A stretch of DNA of 64,000 nucleotides, taken from assembly GCF_029094525.1 (NCBI RefSeq), contig NZ_CP119107.1:3782001-3846000 (forward strand). Direction: 5' to 3'. The notes below the pieces were generated by a model that worked only from the letters and a program-made list of their open reading frames with translations, made no database searches and had not been told where the DNA came from. The DNA comes from Pullulanibacillus sp. KACC 23026 (GTDB taxonomy: Bacteria > Bacillota > Bacilli > Bacillales > Sporolactobacillaceae). This document shows, in pieces, positions 9,495 to 18,366 of the stretch (position 1 is its first letter; each line of letters starts with the position of its first letter). A program made the translations under genes and the position numbers.

Positions 9495-10013
9495 TTAGAT
9501 CCAGAATGGGTTTTGCCCAGCAGGACCTTGTGGAAAAGCCTGTGGAGCATTAGGGCCTTGAAGCGTTTGCTGTTCAGATTCCGTTGTTGTTCCTTCTGCA
9601 GCGACTGCATTTTCCTCACCGTTTGCTTCAACTGGTTGACCAGCATTAGCGAGCGGTTGTTGAGGTTGAAACATAGGGAACCCCCACAGATCGCGTTGAA
9701 CTTGTGGATAAGGAGGAAGGGGAGCGGGTTGACCTTCTACTGTCCCTTCTGCTTCTCCACCCTCTACTTGGCCCTGTGGAGCTTGAAAACCTTGTGCTCC
9801 AGGAAATCCTTGTGGGGCTTGAAAGCCTTGAGGAGATGGGAACCCTTGTGGAGCTGGGAACCCTTGTGGAGCCGCAAATCCAGAAAATGGAAAACCTTGT
9901 GGGGCTTGAGTAACAACGCCTTCTTCCTCATCGCGATGGAACACGATGTCTTTGGCATGAATATGCAACGTATCTACATGTAACGTTTTGCCTTTCTTCT
10001 TTTCTTCTGGCAC
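9495..10013 (-). CDS. Low-complexity APQGF-repeat protein, possibly spore surface
   Basis: 172 residues, no recognised family name. A charged N-terminus (VPEEKKKGKT) leads to the amphipathic segment LHVDTLHIHAKDIVFHRDEEE. Then come about eight degenerate copies of AP-QGF/P-QGF (Gly, Phe, Pro, Gln-rich), an acidic stretch and a Pro/Gln-rich tail. I chose the GTG at 10013 because AGGAGGG sits 8 nt upstream; the frame opens at a GTG at 10043 without a ribosome site. It neighbours fabI, where B. subtilis carries the spore-coat gene cotO, so a coat or crust role is possible but is inference only. Confidence 0.65.
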   Translation of the reverse strand: MPEEKKKGKTLHVDTLHIHAKDIVFHRDEEEGVVTQAPQGFPFSGFAAPQGFPAPQGFPSPQGFQAPQGFPGAQGFQAPQGQVEGGEAEGTVEGQPAPLPPYPQVQRDLWGFPMFQPQQPLANAGQPVEANGEENAVAAEGTTTESEQQTLQGPNAPQAFPQGPAGQNPFWI

Positions 10014-10468
10014 TTGAAATCCCTCCTGAAGTGGTTTCGTCACACTATATGCGAATGACTATCTTTTTGTATAGTCGTGTGCCCATATTTAGGGTTAAGG
10101 TTGTTTAATGACCGTGCTTCAAATGAAATACTTTTTGCTAATCAAGCGACTAGCCTGTTGGTCTAAAAAAGGATTTGGCATGACACTATAGGATATGGTT
10201 GAGAAAGAAAGGTGGTGCCTCTCAATTTAAGTTTAATAAAGGTCTGCTTCCGAATTATTTTTGTAACCCTCCCGTTTATTTTTCAAATCGAGAATGAGGT
10301 AAAAACATCATGTCGTCAAGTCCAGGGGTCCTTATTAAGTGTTTGGAACGAAAATGACTAGGGAACACTGAAAGACTAGTTGTCATTTTAAATAATAGTA
10401 TCAGTTGCTAAAAGCAGATATAATAGGGATAGAACACGAAATTATTATGAACTTAATTGGAGGATAAA
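10014..10468. other. Intergenic region between the APQGF gene and fabI
   Basis: Divergent promoter region without a supported gene. A/T-rich sequence with a TATAAT-type hexamer (GATATAATAGGG, about 10419) some 45 nt before the fabI start. Nothing else is recognised. Confidence 0.4.
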
Positions 10469-11248
10469 ATGGAAGATTTACTTAAATTAGAAGGAAAAAA
10501 CATCGTTGTAACCGGAGTTGCCAATGAAAGAAGCATCGCCTGGGGTATTGCACAATCTCTGTATAAAGCTGGAGCTAATGTCATTTATACATACCGCTTG
10601 GACAGATCCCTGCAAAAATTAACTAAGCTGCTAGAAAAAAACGAACAAACGACCGATCTCGTTTTCCAATGTGATGCGAACAATGATGAAAGTATTCACA
10701 ACGCCTTCACGAAGATTGGCGAAAAAGTGGGCGTGATCCACGGGATCGTTCATTCGATCGCTTTTGCACATGCCGAGGATTTACATGGCGATTTTATCGA
10801 TACTTCAAGAGACGGCTTTGCATTTGCCCATGATACAAGCGCCTATTCATTAATTGCGATTGCAAGAGAAGCGAAGCCTTTTATGACAGAAGGCGGATCT
10901 ATTGTGACCATGAGTTATCTAGGTGCTGAGCGTGCTGTCGAAAAATATAATCTGATGGGTGTTGCAAAGGCCGCTCTTGAATCAAGTGTCAGATACTTAG
11001 CGCTTGAATTAGGCAAACATGATATCAGAGTCAATGCGATTTCCGCTGGTGCCATTAAGACTCTTGCAGCCAAAGGAATATCCGGATTTAATGAGATCCT
11101 AAAGGTCATTGAAGAAAAAGCCCCTTTGAAACGTAATGTGACACAAGAAGAAGTTGGCGACATGACCGTTGCCATGTTAAGCCATCTATCAAGGGGTGTT
11201 ACAGGCGAAGTCGTTTACGTGGACTCCGGATACAATATTATTGGTTAA
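10469..11248 (+). CDS. fabI: Enoyl-[acyl-carrier-protein] reductase FabI
   Basis: 259 residues, the usual length for FabI (NADH/NADPH-dependent last step of each fatty-acid elongation cycle and target of triclosan). Seen: the SDR-variant nucleotide motif GVANERSIAWGIAQSLYKAGA, and the active site YNLMGVAKAALESSVRYLALELG with the Y-x6-K pair (Tyr in VEKYNLMGVAK). Then RVNAISAGAIKTLAAKGISGF, the substrate-binding loop. The ATG at 10469 has TTGGAGGATAAA upstream. It is monocistronic, with its own terminator. Confidence 0.95.
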   Translation: MEDLLKLEGKNIVVTGVANERSIAWGIAQSLYKAGANVIYTYRLDRSLQKLTKLLEKNEQTTDLVFQCDANNDESIHNAFTKIGEKVGVIHGIVHSIAFAHAEDLHGDFIDTSRDGFAFAHDTSAYSLIAIAREAKPFMTEGGSIVTMSYLGAERAVEKYNLMGVAKAALESSVRYLALELGKHDIRVNAISAGAIKTLAAKGISGFNEILKVIEEKAPLKRNVTQEEVGDMTVAMLSHLSRGVTGEVVYVDSGYNIIG

Positions 11249-11258
11249 CGATCCGACT

Positions 11259-11286
11259 AAAAAAAGACCGAATCCGGTCTTTTTTT
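11259..11286. terminator. Terminator of fabI
   Basis: Symmetric AAAAAAGACCGAATCCGGTCTTTTTT, 10 nt past the stop; functional on the plus strand and potentially bidirectional. Confidence 0.9.
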
Positions 11287-11364
11287 AGTTTTAATTTTAA
11301 TTGACCGGTGAATGGAATCAGCCGCTATTCGGGAATTCTAGTGAGAGAGAATGAGGTGAACATA

Positions 11365-12102
11365 ATGTTTGATTGTATCGGTGACATTCACGGCTGTTAT
11401 GAGGAATGTATCACGTTATTGGAAAAGTTAGGTTATAAATGGAAGGATGATCTTCCTGTTCATCCAGAAGGACGTCTTCCGGTCTTTCTTGGAGATTTGA
11501 CGGACAGAGGACCCGCTTCCGTTAAAGTGATGGAGTTGGTTTCAAAACTTTTTCAGAAAAATTTGGCGAAATATGTCCCGGGAAATCATTGTGATAAACT
11601 GTATCGTTACTTAATTGGACGCAACGTGAAAATTAACAACGGGTTGGAGACAACGGTAGCCGAATTAAAGGCTTTATCCCATAAAGAATGCCGCCAAATT
11701 AGCCATGGATTTAAAAAGCTTTATGAATCTTCACCGCTTTATCTGCAGCTTGATTCAGGTCAATTAGTGGTGGCTCATGCTGGTATTAAGGAAGCCTTCA
11801 TCGGTATAACGAATAAAAAAGTCAAATCCTTTGTCTTGTATGGAGATGTGACCGGCGAAACAGATGACACGGGCTTTCCTATTCGCCGAGACTGGGCCAA
11901 GCATTATAAGGGAGACGCGTGGATTGTTTATGGCCACACCCCCGTTAAAGCCCCTCGCCAAGTTGGAAACACGATTAACATTGATACAGGCTGTGTATTC
12001 GGAGGAGCCCTTACCGCATGGCGTTATCCCGAAAAGGAGCTTATTTCAGTCCCTTCCTTACAACCGCTTATTGAAGAAAAGTTTCGTCCTATCGGCGAGT
12101 GA
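11365..12102 (+). CDS. prpE: PrpE-type bis(5'-nucleosyl)-tetraphosphatase / Ser-Thr phosphatase
   Basis: 245 residues, matching B. subtilis PrpE (244). The PPP-family metal motifs are visible: GDIHGC near residue 6, GDLTDRGP near 42, GNHCDK near 74, and HAGI plus YGHTP in the C-terminal half. The family cleaves Ap4A symmetrically or acts as a protein phosphatase; PrpE has been linked to spore germination. GAGGTGA precedes the ATG at 11365. It converges on the pseudouridine synthase gene. Confidence 0.9.
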   Translation: MFDCIGDIHGCYEECITLLEKLGYKWKDDLPVHPEGRLPVFLGDLTDRGPASVKVMELVSKLFQKNLAKYVPGNHCDKLYRYLIGRNVKINNGLETTVAELKALSHKECRQISHGFKKLYESSPLYLQLDSGQLVVAHAGIKEAFIGITNKKVKSFVLYGDVTGETDDTGFPIRRDWAKHYKGDAWIVYGHTPVKAPRQVGNTINIDTGCVFGGALTAWRYPEKELISVPSLQPLIEEKFRPIGE

Positions 12103-12160
12103 TTTTTTAAAGTGGTCCCCTATAAAAGAAGCTTCAAAAGAGAGCGCCACAGGATCCCGC

Positions 12161-13102
12161 TTATCGCTTCCGCAACCTGGCATCCCAGTTCACTATCCTC
12201 TCCATCCCCTTCTCTAAAAGCGGCAGCAAATCTTCTGGAAAAGGAGCCATGCAAGCTATTTCTTTTCCACTTAAAGGGTGTGGGAAAAACAAATGACGCG
12301 CGTGAAGAGCTTGCCTTTTTAATAAGGACAACTCTCCTCCATAGAGATCATCTCCGATTAACGGATGACCAATCGAAGAGAAATGCACTCGAATTTGATG
12401 GGTCCGTCCTGTTTCAAGGCGAATTCCTAAGATGGCGAGGTCGTCGTTCTGCCAAAGAACCTCATAATGTGTGATGGCCTCTTTTCCTTCATCCGTGACA
12501 CAGCGCTCAATAATACTGCCTTCCTTTCTTCCTATTGGAGCATTAATTGTTCCTTGAACGGCCGCAAAAGGATGGTGAACAACGGCAATATATCGCCGTT
12601 CGATCTTCTTCTCTTTTTGAAGACGTGAGAAAAGATCATGGATATGTCCGTGTTTGGCCATTAAAACAAGGCCGGACGTTTCCCGGTCCAATCGAGTAAC
12701 CGGATGAGAGGCGCCCGCTTCTCCTTTTTCTCGCAAATAGTGGACCACTCCATTGGCAAGCGTTCCTTCAAAATGCTGGTAAGAGGGAATGGTTGGCATG
12801 CCAGGACTTTTATTAACCACTAATGAGCAGTCATCCTCATAAATCACATCGAGCGGAAGAGGCTCTGGATGGAGCGATTCACTAATAGCTTCAGGAGGAA
12901 ACACAATTTCTAACTGTTCACCGCCTTTTAGGATATACGTTACGAATTGGGGGGTTCCATCCACTAGAAACTCACCCCCTTGGTACTTGATGGCCTTGAT
13001 CGCTCTTCTGGATACTTGCATCTGTGTTCGAACAAAATCACCTAATTTCTGTCCCGCTTTCTCGAGTGGAATTAGACAAGATAATTTAAATGGACCTTTC
13101 AT
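12161..13102 (-). CDS. yjbO: RluD-family 23S rRNA pseudouridine synthase (YjbO)
   Basis: 313 residues. It has an S4-like N-terminal RNA-binding region (KLGDFVRTQMQVSRRAIKAIKYQGGEFLVDG) and the synthase core with VVNKSPGMPTIPS, then the catalytic HPVTRLDRETSGLVLMAKH (Asp of R-L-D). The C-terminal part has RRYIAVVHH and LETGRTHQIRVHFSSIGHPLIGDDLYGG. The rRNA position modified cannot be told from sequence. A terminator separates it from nadF. Confidence 0.9.
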   Translation of the reverse strand: MKGPFKLSCLIPLEKAGQKLGDFVRTQMQVSRRAIKAIKYQGGEFLVDGTPQFVTYILKGGEQLEIVFPPEAISESLHPEPLPLDVIYEDDCSLVVNKSPGMPTIPSYQHFEGTLANGVVHYLREKGEAGASHPVTRLDRETSGLVLMAKHGHIHDLFSRLQKEKKIERRYIAVVHHPFAAVQGTINAPIGRKEGSIIERCVTDEGKEAITHYEVLWQNDDLAILGIRLETGRTHQIRVHFSSIGHPLIGDDLYGGELSLLKRQALHARHLFFPHPLSGKEIACMAPFPEDLLPLLEKGMERIVNWDARLRKR

Positions 13103-13143
13103 GTGACCTCCTTGATGCCATTTATTTTATATGGGAGAAAAAT

Positions 13144-13177
13144 GAAGAGAGGGCAACCTTCCTTGGCCCCTCTCTTC
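13144..13177 (-). terminator. Terminator between nadF and yjbO
   Basis: Perfect GAAGAGAGGG / CCCTCTCTTC stem followed on the minus strand by ATTTTTC, just beyond the nadF stop. Confidence 0.8.
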
Positions 13178-13191
13178 TAGTTCTAATTAAA

Positions 13192-13986
13192 TCAATCACC
13201 AATAAAGGATTCTCTAACCCTGACCCAAAATGGGAATGGGCGATACCTTGCAAAGCGTACCTTTTCTTCAGCTACTCGGCAATGTATTGATTTCACACCT
13301 TTATGAATGATGGATAAATGGTCAATCGTTATGTCGAAGTTCACATCATTAACCGGTTTGAGCATACAAGTATGATGCTGCGGCAGGACAAGCGGCGACC
13401 CCACTGTGCGGTAGACGCGATTATTAATAGAAGCCATTTCTGCCAGTTGAATCGAAGCAAGCGATGGATGGATAATAGCGCCGGACAATGCTTTATTGTA
13501 AGCCGTACTACCGGTCGGTGTCGATATACAAAGACCATCCCCTCGAAACGTTTCAAAATGGTCGCCTTTGATCGTGACATCCATGACCAATGATCCTTCA
13601 CTGCTTTTAACCGTACATTCATTGAGTGCCAAATAATGTCTCTCTTCATCTTCATCATTTAACTGGATAGACACTTCAAGAAGCGGGTATTCCACAACTT
13701 GAAACGGTGTCTTGGCAATATGAATCACAAGCTTCTCTACTTCATCTGGAGTCCAATCCGCATAGAAACCTAAATGACCCGTATGTACACCAACGAATGT
13801 GGTATGCTCAAGACGATTGATATAGCGGTGGAAGGCGTGAAGAAGCGTTCCATCTCCTCCGACTGAAATAACGATATCGGGTTCTTCCTCGTCAAGAGTC
13901 AACTCAAAGCCAAGCAAATAACTCATTATTTGATTCTTTATGTCGTTAGAGGTTATGTCCCCTTTTGATTGAATAGCAAATTTCAT
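13192..13986 (-). CDS. nadF: NAD kinase
   Basis: 264 residues (B. subtilis enzyme 266). Phosphorylates NAD to NADP. Seen: [15 protein letters not shown] (the GGDG motif), [35 protein letters not shown] (NE/D motif) and [29 protein letters not shown] chose the ATG at 13986, as AGGGTGA lies just upstream; the GTG at 13995 is part of that site. It begins 11 nt after relQ, so the two form an operon as in B. subtilis. Confidence 0.95.
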   Translation of the reverse strand: MKFAIQSKGDITSNDIKNQIMSYLLGFELTLDEEEPDIVISVGGDGTLLHAFHRYINRLEHTTFVGVHTGHLGFYADWTPDEVEKLVIHIAKTPFQVVEYPLLEVSIQLNDEDEERHYLALNECTVKSSEGSLVMDVTIKGDHFETFRGDGLCISTPTGSTAYNKALSGAIIHPSLASIQLAEMASINNRVYRTVGSPLVLPQHHTCMLKPVNDVNFDITIDHLSIIHKGVKSIHCRVAEEKVRFARYRPFPFWVRVRESFIGD

Positions 13987-13997
13987 CTTTATCACCC

Positions 13998-14630
13998 TTA
14001 AGGCGTTGACTTGTCATTTGAATTTTTTAAAACAAAATGCTTATGTGCAATCTGAATTTCACCGCGTATCTCAGACATTTCCTCATCTAATAAAAAAGCT
14101 GCTTCGGCGGCTCTTTGGAGACGGTCCTTTATGTCCTTAGGAATACGGCCTTCATATTTATAATTTAATGAGTGCTCAATCGTTGCCCAAAAATTCATGG
14201 CCAATGTCCGAACTTGAATTTCAACCAGAATGATTTTCTCTCCTGTTATCGTTTGGACCGGATAATTGATAACTAAATGATAGGACCTATATCCGCTCTC
14301 CTTCTTTTCATTAATATAATCTCGTTCTTCGATAATTTGAAAATCCCGTCGGCTCTTCAGGAGGGCAATTACCTTATAAATATCGCCGACAAACTGACAC
14401 ATGACACGAACGCCGGCAATATCCTGAATGTCGGAGGCCAGGCGGTCCATTGGCACTTTCTTTCGGCGTGCTTTATCCAAAATACTTGTAACGGGTTTAA
14501 CGCGGCCTGTCACAAATTCAATAGGAGAATGATCGCCACACATTTCATACTGCTCACGATATCCCCTTAGCTTAATCTTTAATTCATCAATGGCTTGTTT
14601 GTAAGGAGATAAAAACAACTCCCAATCCAT
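13998..14630 (-). CDS. relQ: Small alarmone synthetase RelQ (SasB, YjbM)
   Basis: 210 residues; makes (p)ppGpp/pGpp from GTP or GDP and ATP. It consists only of the synthetase domain: [26 protein letters not shown] (G-loop region), [18 protein letters not shown] (R-x-D type Mg2+ site), [21 protein letters not shown] and [25 protein letters not shown]. Length equals the family norm, and the hydrolase and TGS regions of long RSH proteins are absent. It is first in the relQ-nadF unit and divergent from yjbK. Confidence 0.93.
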   Translation of the reverse strand: MDWELFLSPYKQAIDELKIKLRGYREQYEMCGDHSPIEFVTGRVKPVTSILDKARRKKVPMDRLASDIQDIAGVRVMCQFVGDIYKVIALLKSRRDFQIIEERDYINEKKESGYRSYHLVINYPVQTITGEKIILVEIQVRTLAMNFWATIEHSLNYKYEGRIPKDIKDRLQRAAEAAFLLDEEMSEIRGEIQIAHKHFVLKNSNDKSTP

Positions 14631-14804
14631 TTATCATCACCCCGCCGCCTTAAGTCCCCATACTCTAACTTTCCTTACTCATACCGCTTCTTACTGAAGA
14701 AATCCTAGAAACGTTTTATGATGGGGATGAAAGGATTGTTTCCCACCTTTTATTATGTCATAATTTAGGTAACCTTTCCAAGTTAAGTTGGTGTTATTTT
14801 CAAA

Positions 14805-15398
14805 ATGAGTCAAGAAATCGAAATTGAATTCAAAAATATGCTGACCAAACATGAGTTTGACCATCTGGTACAAGTCTTTCAATTAAATGAACAAGACTTC
14901 CTGACCCAGCATAATGATTATTTTGATACGTCCTCCTTTGAGCTTAAAAGCAAGGGAGCCGCTTTACGCATTCGGGAAAAAGAGAACCGATTCGTTCTGA
15001 CGCTTAAAGAACCCCATACTGTCGGGAAACTCGAAACTCATCAATTCCTCTCAAAGAAAGACGTTCAACAGTTTTTCCAATCTCGAGAGCTTGACCCCGG
15101 TGATGTCCAGCAACGATTAGAGAGGTTATCCATCAAACCCGAGAACCTCCAGCACCTTGGGCGGCTGACCACACATCGCGCGGAGTTTCCTCATGAAGAG
15201 GGGTTATTTGTTTTAGATCATAGTTGCTATTTAGATACCGAAGACTATGAAATGGAATGGGAATTTAACGATCATCCGACTGGTCAAAAGCGGTTCGAAT
15301 CCTTCCTTGAGCGCTATCAAATCCCTAAAAGACCTACACAGAACAAGATTATGCGTTTTTTTCTCTATAAAAAGTCGAAGGAAATGCGTCAGGACTAA
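14805..15398 (+). CDS. yjbK: CYTH-domain protein YjbK
   Basis: 197 residues with the CYTH/triphosphate tunnel signature EIEIEFKNMLTK (E-x-E-x-K) at residues 4-14, then the acidic/basic strands NDYFDTSSFELKSKGAALRIREKENRFVLTLKEP. Members hydrolyse or bind triphosphorylated compounds. The ATG is assigned from the conserved N-terminus; the ribosome site before it is weak, which is odd beside the strong sites nearby. The stop is followed immediately by the large repeat array. Confidence 0.88.
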   Translation: MSQEIEIEFKNMLTKHEFDHLVQVFQLNEQDFLTQHNDYFDTSSFELKSKGAALRIREKENRFVLTLKEPHTVGKLETHQFLSKKDVQQFFQSRELDPGDVQQRLERLSIKPENLQHLGRLTTHRAEFPHEEGLFVLDHSCYLDTEDYEMEWEFNDHPTGQKRFESFLERYQIPKRPTQNKIMRFFLYKKSKEMRQD

Positions 15399-15416
15399 TC
15401 ACCTGTAGAATCCCTT

Positions 15417-16207
15417 CGTTACATCGACAATCATTTAGAGGTAACGAGAATACGCTATCCGCCTCTAAATGGGGCTGAAATGACGAAATAAGGAAATGAC
15501 GTTACGCCTATTTCAGTTGAGCGTAACGTGGATTCGCTATCCGCCGCGAATCCGGCCAGAATGCCGAAATAACGGATTGACGTTACGCCTATTTCAGTTG
15601 AGCGTAACGAGAATACGCTATCCGCCTCTAAATGGGGCTCGAATGACGAAATAACGGAATGGCGTTACGCCTATTTCGGCTAAGCGTAACGAGAATACGC
15701 TATACGCCTCTAAATGGGGCTGAAATGACGAAATAAGGAAATGACGTTACGCCTATTTCGGTTGAGCGTAACGAGAATACGCTATCCGCCTCTAAATGGG
15801 GCTGAAATGACGAAATAAGGAAATGACGTTACGCCTATTTCAGTTGAGCGTAACGAGAACACGCTATTCGCCGCGAATCCGGCTGGAATGACGAAATAAG
15901 GGAATGGCGTTACGCCTATTTCAGTTGAGCGTAACGAGGATTCGCTATTCGCCGCGAATCCGGCCGGAATGACCAAATAACGGAATGACGTTACGCCTAT
16001 TTCGGTTGAGCGTAACGAGAATACGCTATCCGCCTCTAAATGGGGCTGAAATGACCAAATAAGGGATTGACGTTACGCCTATTTCAGTTGAGCGTAACGA
16101 GAACACGCTATCCGCCGCGAGCGAATCCGGCTGGAATGACCAAATAACGGAATGCCGTTACGCCTATTTCAGTTGAGCGTAACGAGAATACGCTATTCGC
16201 CTCCCAT
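15417..16207. repeat. Mosaic tandem array of 82-bp and 81-bp modules
   Basis: Ten head-to-tail units start at 15417 (degenerate), 15500, 15581, 15663, 15745, 15827, 15908, 15989, 16071 and 16156 (truncated). Units 2-10 begin CGTTACGC, then a loop CTATTTC(A/G)GTTGA, then GCGTAACG: an 8-bp inverted repeat. The second half occurs in two versions. Version A (CCTCTAAATGGGG) gives 82-bp units. Version B (CGCGAATCCGG) gives 81-bp units; one B unit at 16071 has a 4-bp duplication (85 bp). Order by start: A, B, A, A, A, B, B, A, B, A-like. The frame is not preserved, so the array is not coding. Confidence 0.92.
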
Positions 16208-16578
16208 TATAAACTATTTGCGAAGTTAGACAGGTTGTCTTAGAATGAATCGGGGGCCTCGCTAGTTCCTTTAACCCTTTTCATTGAAGGCAGCCTTTAT
16301 TTGATTTATACTAATAGAAAGATTGAACGCGCTTAACATCCTTTGTCAAATAAAGGGTATACTTGTAAATTCCAGTTAAATATGTAAGCGCTTTATATAT
16401 GTAATCTCTCTTATAATAGTAGATGGGGAAAAAACCTTTTGAACCATTGCGTGTCGAATATTTGCGATACAGCACTGAACCTTGTTAAAATACTCTTATA
16501 GAAAAAAGTGTTGATGGTTCATCCAAGACCAAATACAAGGTCGGATACAGCGCTATTTCTTTGGGGGCCAAAAATGAA
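16208..16578. other. Promoter region of yjbI-spxH
   Basis: No gene. After the array a non-repetitive A/T-rich stretch contains TATAAT-like hexamers (e.g. CTTATAATAGTAG, about 16412). It also carries a duplicated GATACAGC(A/G)C motif at about 16467 and 16545. Confidence 0.4.
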
Positions 16579-16980
16579 ATGAGTCGAACAGAATATAATG
16601 CCTATAATGAAATTGGAGGTTTCGAGACGGTTGAGCGTCTCGTCACCGCTTTCTATAAGAGAGTATCCGAGCATCCCACGCTCATTCCGCTGTTTCCAAA
16701 TGATTTTAAGGAAACGGCACGCAAACAGAAACAGTTTCTTACTCAATTCCTGGGAGGCCCTCCTTTATATACTGAAGAATTTGGGCATCCTATGTTACGC
16801 AAACGACACTTGCGCTTTCCTATTGGCAACAAAGAACGAGAAGCTTGGTTAAGTTGTATGTCGGGGGCAATGGAGGAAATTAAGCTTCCAGAGCCTTGGC
16901 GTGAACTAATCTTTCAAAGACTGTCCCTCACTGCACATCATATGATGAATCAAGATGACCTTAATATGAGAGGGGGATGA
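16579..16980 (+). CDS. yjbI: Truncated haemoglobin YjbI (trHbO)
   Basis: 133-residue group II (O-type) truncated globin that binds haem and oxygen. Seen: FETVERLVTAFYKRVSEHPTLIPLFP (helices A-C), TARKQKQFLTQFLGGPPLYTEEFGHPMLRKRHLRFPI with the proximal His in the MLRKRH segment, and W in EAWLSCM. I chose the ATG at 16579, giving the family length; an in-frame TTG at 16561 is possible and the ribosome site is weak in either case. It overlaps the spxH region, as in B. subtilis yjbI-yjbH. Confidence 0.9.
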   Translation: MSRTEYNAYNEIGGFETVERLVTAFYKRVSEHPTLIPLFPNDFKETARKQKQFLTQFLGGPPLYTEEFGHPMLRKRHLRFPIGNKEREAWLSCMSGAMEEIKLPEPWRELIFQRLSLTAHHMMNQDDLNMRGG

Positions 16981-16982
16981 TC

Positions 16983-17861
16983 ATGTATAGATCCACCTGT
17001 GATGGGAGTAAAGGCAATGAAATGTGTTCATTGTCTATGGATGTTAAGAAAATTAAGCCCATCGAAATTTATTCTTTTCTCGATCCTATATGCCCTGAAT
17101 GTTGGGGACTTGAACCTATTACCAAGAAATTGGCGATTGAATACGGAGAGTATTTATCTATTAGAACTTTGCTTGGTATTAACTTAAATGAATCCAACAA
17201 ATCATTAGATAAGAAGTTACAATCCATTCAATGGGGCAAAACCGCCAACTTAACAGGGATGTCATGCGACGATCAAGTTCTTCGCGATTCTCCTCCCTCT
17301 CCATGGAAAGCCATCATAGCAGTTAAGGCGGCAGAATTACAGGGGAGATTAGCCGGCCAGCGTTTTCTTCGCATTTTGCAAGAAAAGTTGTTCCTCGCTA
17401 AACAGGATATCAACGATGAAGAAATCTTGTTGGCGTGTGCCAAGGCAGCTCAACTTGATTTAAATGAATTCCAAAAGGATTTGGATTCTAATGGGCCTAT
17501 TAAGGCTTTTCAATGTGATCGAAAAATCATCTCTGAAATGGAAGTCATTGACATCCCAACCCTTGTCTTTTTTAACGTTAAATCCGATGAGGAAGGCATA
17601 AAAATTTCGGGGCGATATCCTTACAGTGTTTATGTACAAATTTTAACCGAAATGTTGGGCAACCCTCCTTCTCCAAAATCACCGCCTGATATGGTGTCGT
17701 TTTTGAAGGATTACCACTTTATTGCGACAAAGGAATTGGCTGTGGTTTATGATCTAGAGGAGGCGGAAGCAGAACGAGAGCTTAAAAAGCTTCAGCTCAA
17801 ACAAATTGTTGAAGCCGTCCCCGTTAAATATGGAACGTTCTGGAGATATATTGGGGATTAA
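16983..17861 (+). CDS. spxH: SpxH/YjbH, adaptor for ClpXP degradation of Spx
   Basis: 292 residues. DsbA-like thioredoxin fold with the N-terminal LDPICPECWGLEPI motif (C-x-x-C) typical of YjbH, followed by helical insert sequences and a C-terminal FWRYIGD. The protein binds Spx and delivers it to ClpXP in unstressed cells; its own gene product spx lies 9 kb away. The ATG at 16983 has GAGAGGGGG 6 nt upstream; an ATG at 16977 overlaps the yjbI stop but would touch the ribosome site. It is co-transcribed with yjbI and ended by a terminator. Confidence 0.92.
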   Translation: MYRSTCDGSKGNEMCSLSMDVKKIKPIEIYSFLDPICPECWGLEPITKKLAIEYGEYLSIRTLLGINLNESNKSLDKKLQSIQWGKTANLTGMSCDDQVLRDSPPSPWKAIIAVKAAELQGRLAGQRFLRILQEKLFLAKQDINDEEILLACAKAAQLDLNEFQKDLDSNGPIKAFQCDRKIISEMEVIDIPTLVFFNVKSDEEGIKISGRYPYSVYVQILTEMLGNPPSPKSPPDMVSFLKDYHFIATKELAVVYDLEEAEAERELKKLQLKQIVEAVPVKYGTFWRYIGD

Positions 17862-17874
17862 TCGAGTTAGAAAC

Positions 17875-17912
17875 AGCCATAGGGCTTCCTAAAAGGTCCT
17901 GTGGCCTTTTTA
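17875..17912 (+). terminator. Terminator of yjbI-spxH
   Basis: CCATAGGGCTT / AAGGTCCTGTGG stem with one or two G-T pairs followed by CCTTTTTA, 14 nt after the stop. Confidence 0.8.
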
Positions 17913-18034
17913 TTTGGAAAAAAACTTTAAAAATAAGGCGCTACGCATTTTCAGAGGCTTGTATTCATAAAGTATTTGTAGACGAAATAAAATGGCTTTT
18001 CCAGTTCTTAATTAATACAAGGGAGGGAACTCCA

Positions 18035-18214
18035 GTGCTTCTTATTCGCATTTCAGCCATTATTTTGACTCTTATCTCCTTTTTCTATTATGTTCTCGGC
18101 CTTATGCATCTTTCCTCTTTGCTAATTACAGGTGTTGTTTTCTTTATTTGTCTTCTTATAACTATACTTCTTTTCGCGCCGTCAGAAAAAAAGGAAAAAT
18201 CCACAATGCATTAA
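18035..18214 (+). CDS. Small two-helix membrane protein (59 residues)
   Basis: GTG-started ORF with AAGGGAGGGAACTCCA upstream. The product has two hydrophobic segments (ISAIILTLISFFYYVLGLMHL and LITGVVFFICLLITILLF) and a charged tail EKKEKSTMH. It sits between spxH and pepF, where B. subtilis also carries a short gene (yizD). Homology to it is not claimed; position and size alone suggest it. Confidence 0.6.
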   Translation: MLLIRISAIILTLISFFYYVLGLMHLSSLLITGVVFFICLLITILLFAPSEKKEKSTMH

Positions 18215-18254
18215 AGAGACGGGTTAGACTGTTTGGCCTGCCCTAAAGGACACC

Positions 18255-18311
18255 TCATGTGACCTCTATACATTTTGGGGTCACAGAAATAAAGGTTGCC
18301 CCAAATGTATA
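18255..18311. repeat. Two overlapping inverted repeats
   Basis: TGTGACC / GGTCACA (about 18259-18285) overlaps TATACATTTTGGGG / CCCCAAATGTATA (18267-18280 and 18299-18311). The two stems cannot form together. They lie between convergent genes. Confidence 0.55.
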
Positions 18312-18313
18312 AG

Positions 18314-18346
18314 AAAAGCGCCCCTAAACGCTTGGGACGCTTTTTT
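18314..18346. terminator. Bidirectional terminator after pepF
   Basis: AAAAGCGCCCC / GGGACGCTTTTTT stem; the A and T runs on both sides permit use from either strand. It lies 21 nt past the pepF stop. Confidence 0.8.
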
Positions 18347-18366
18347 CGTTTCAAGAATTTATCTTG

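Noticed and set aside
9062-9983. Plus-strand ORFs of 88 and 238 residues opposite the APQGF gene
   Set aside because: They are antisense to, or upstream of, a gene with a strong ribosome site and terminator; their Leu/Trp-rich repeats mirror the APQGF repeat.
15782-15976. Open frame on the minus strand inside the 82-bp array with a repeated protein pattern
   Set aside because: The frame exists only because some units are 81 bp; the 82-bp and 85-bp units break it, and no ribosome site precedes it. It is a by-product of the repeat.
15417-16207. CRISPR array
   Set aside because: Units are 81-85 bp and similar along their whole length; there are no short identical repeats separated by unique spacers and no cas genes nearby.
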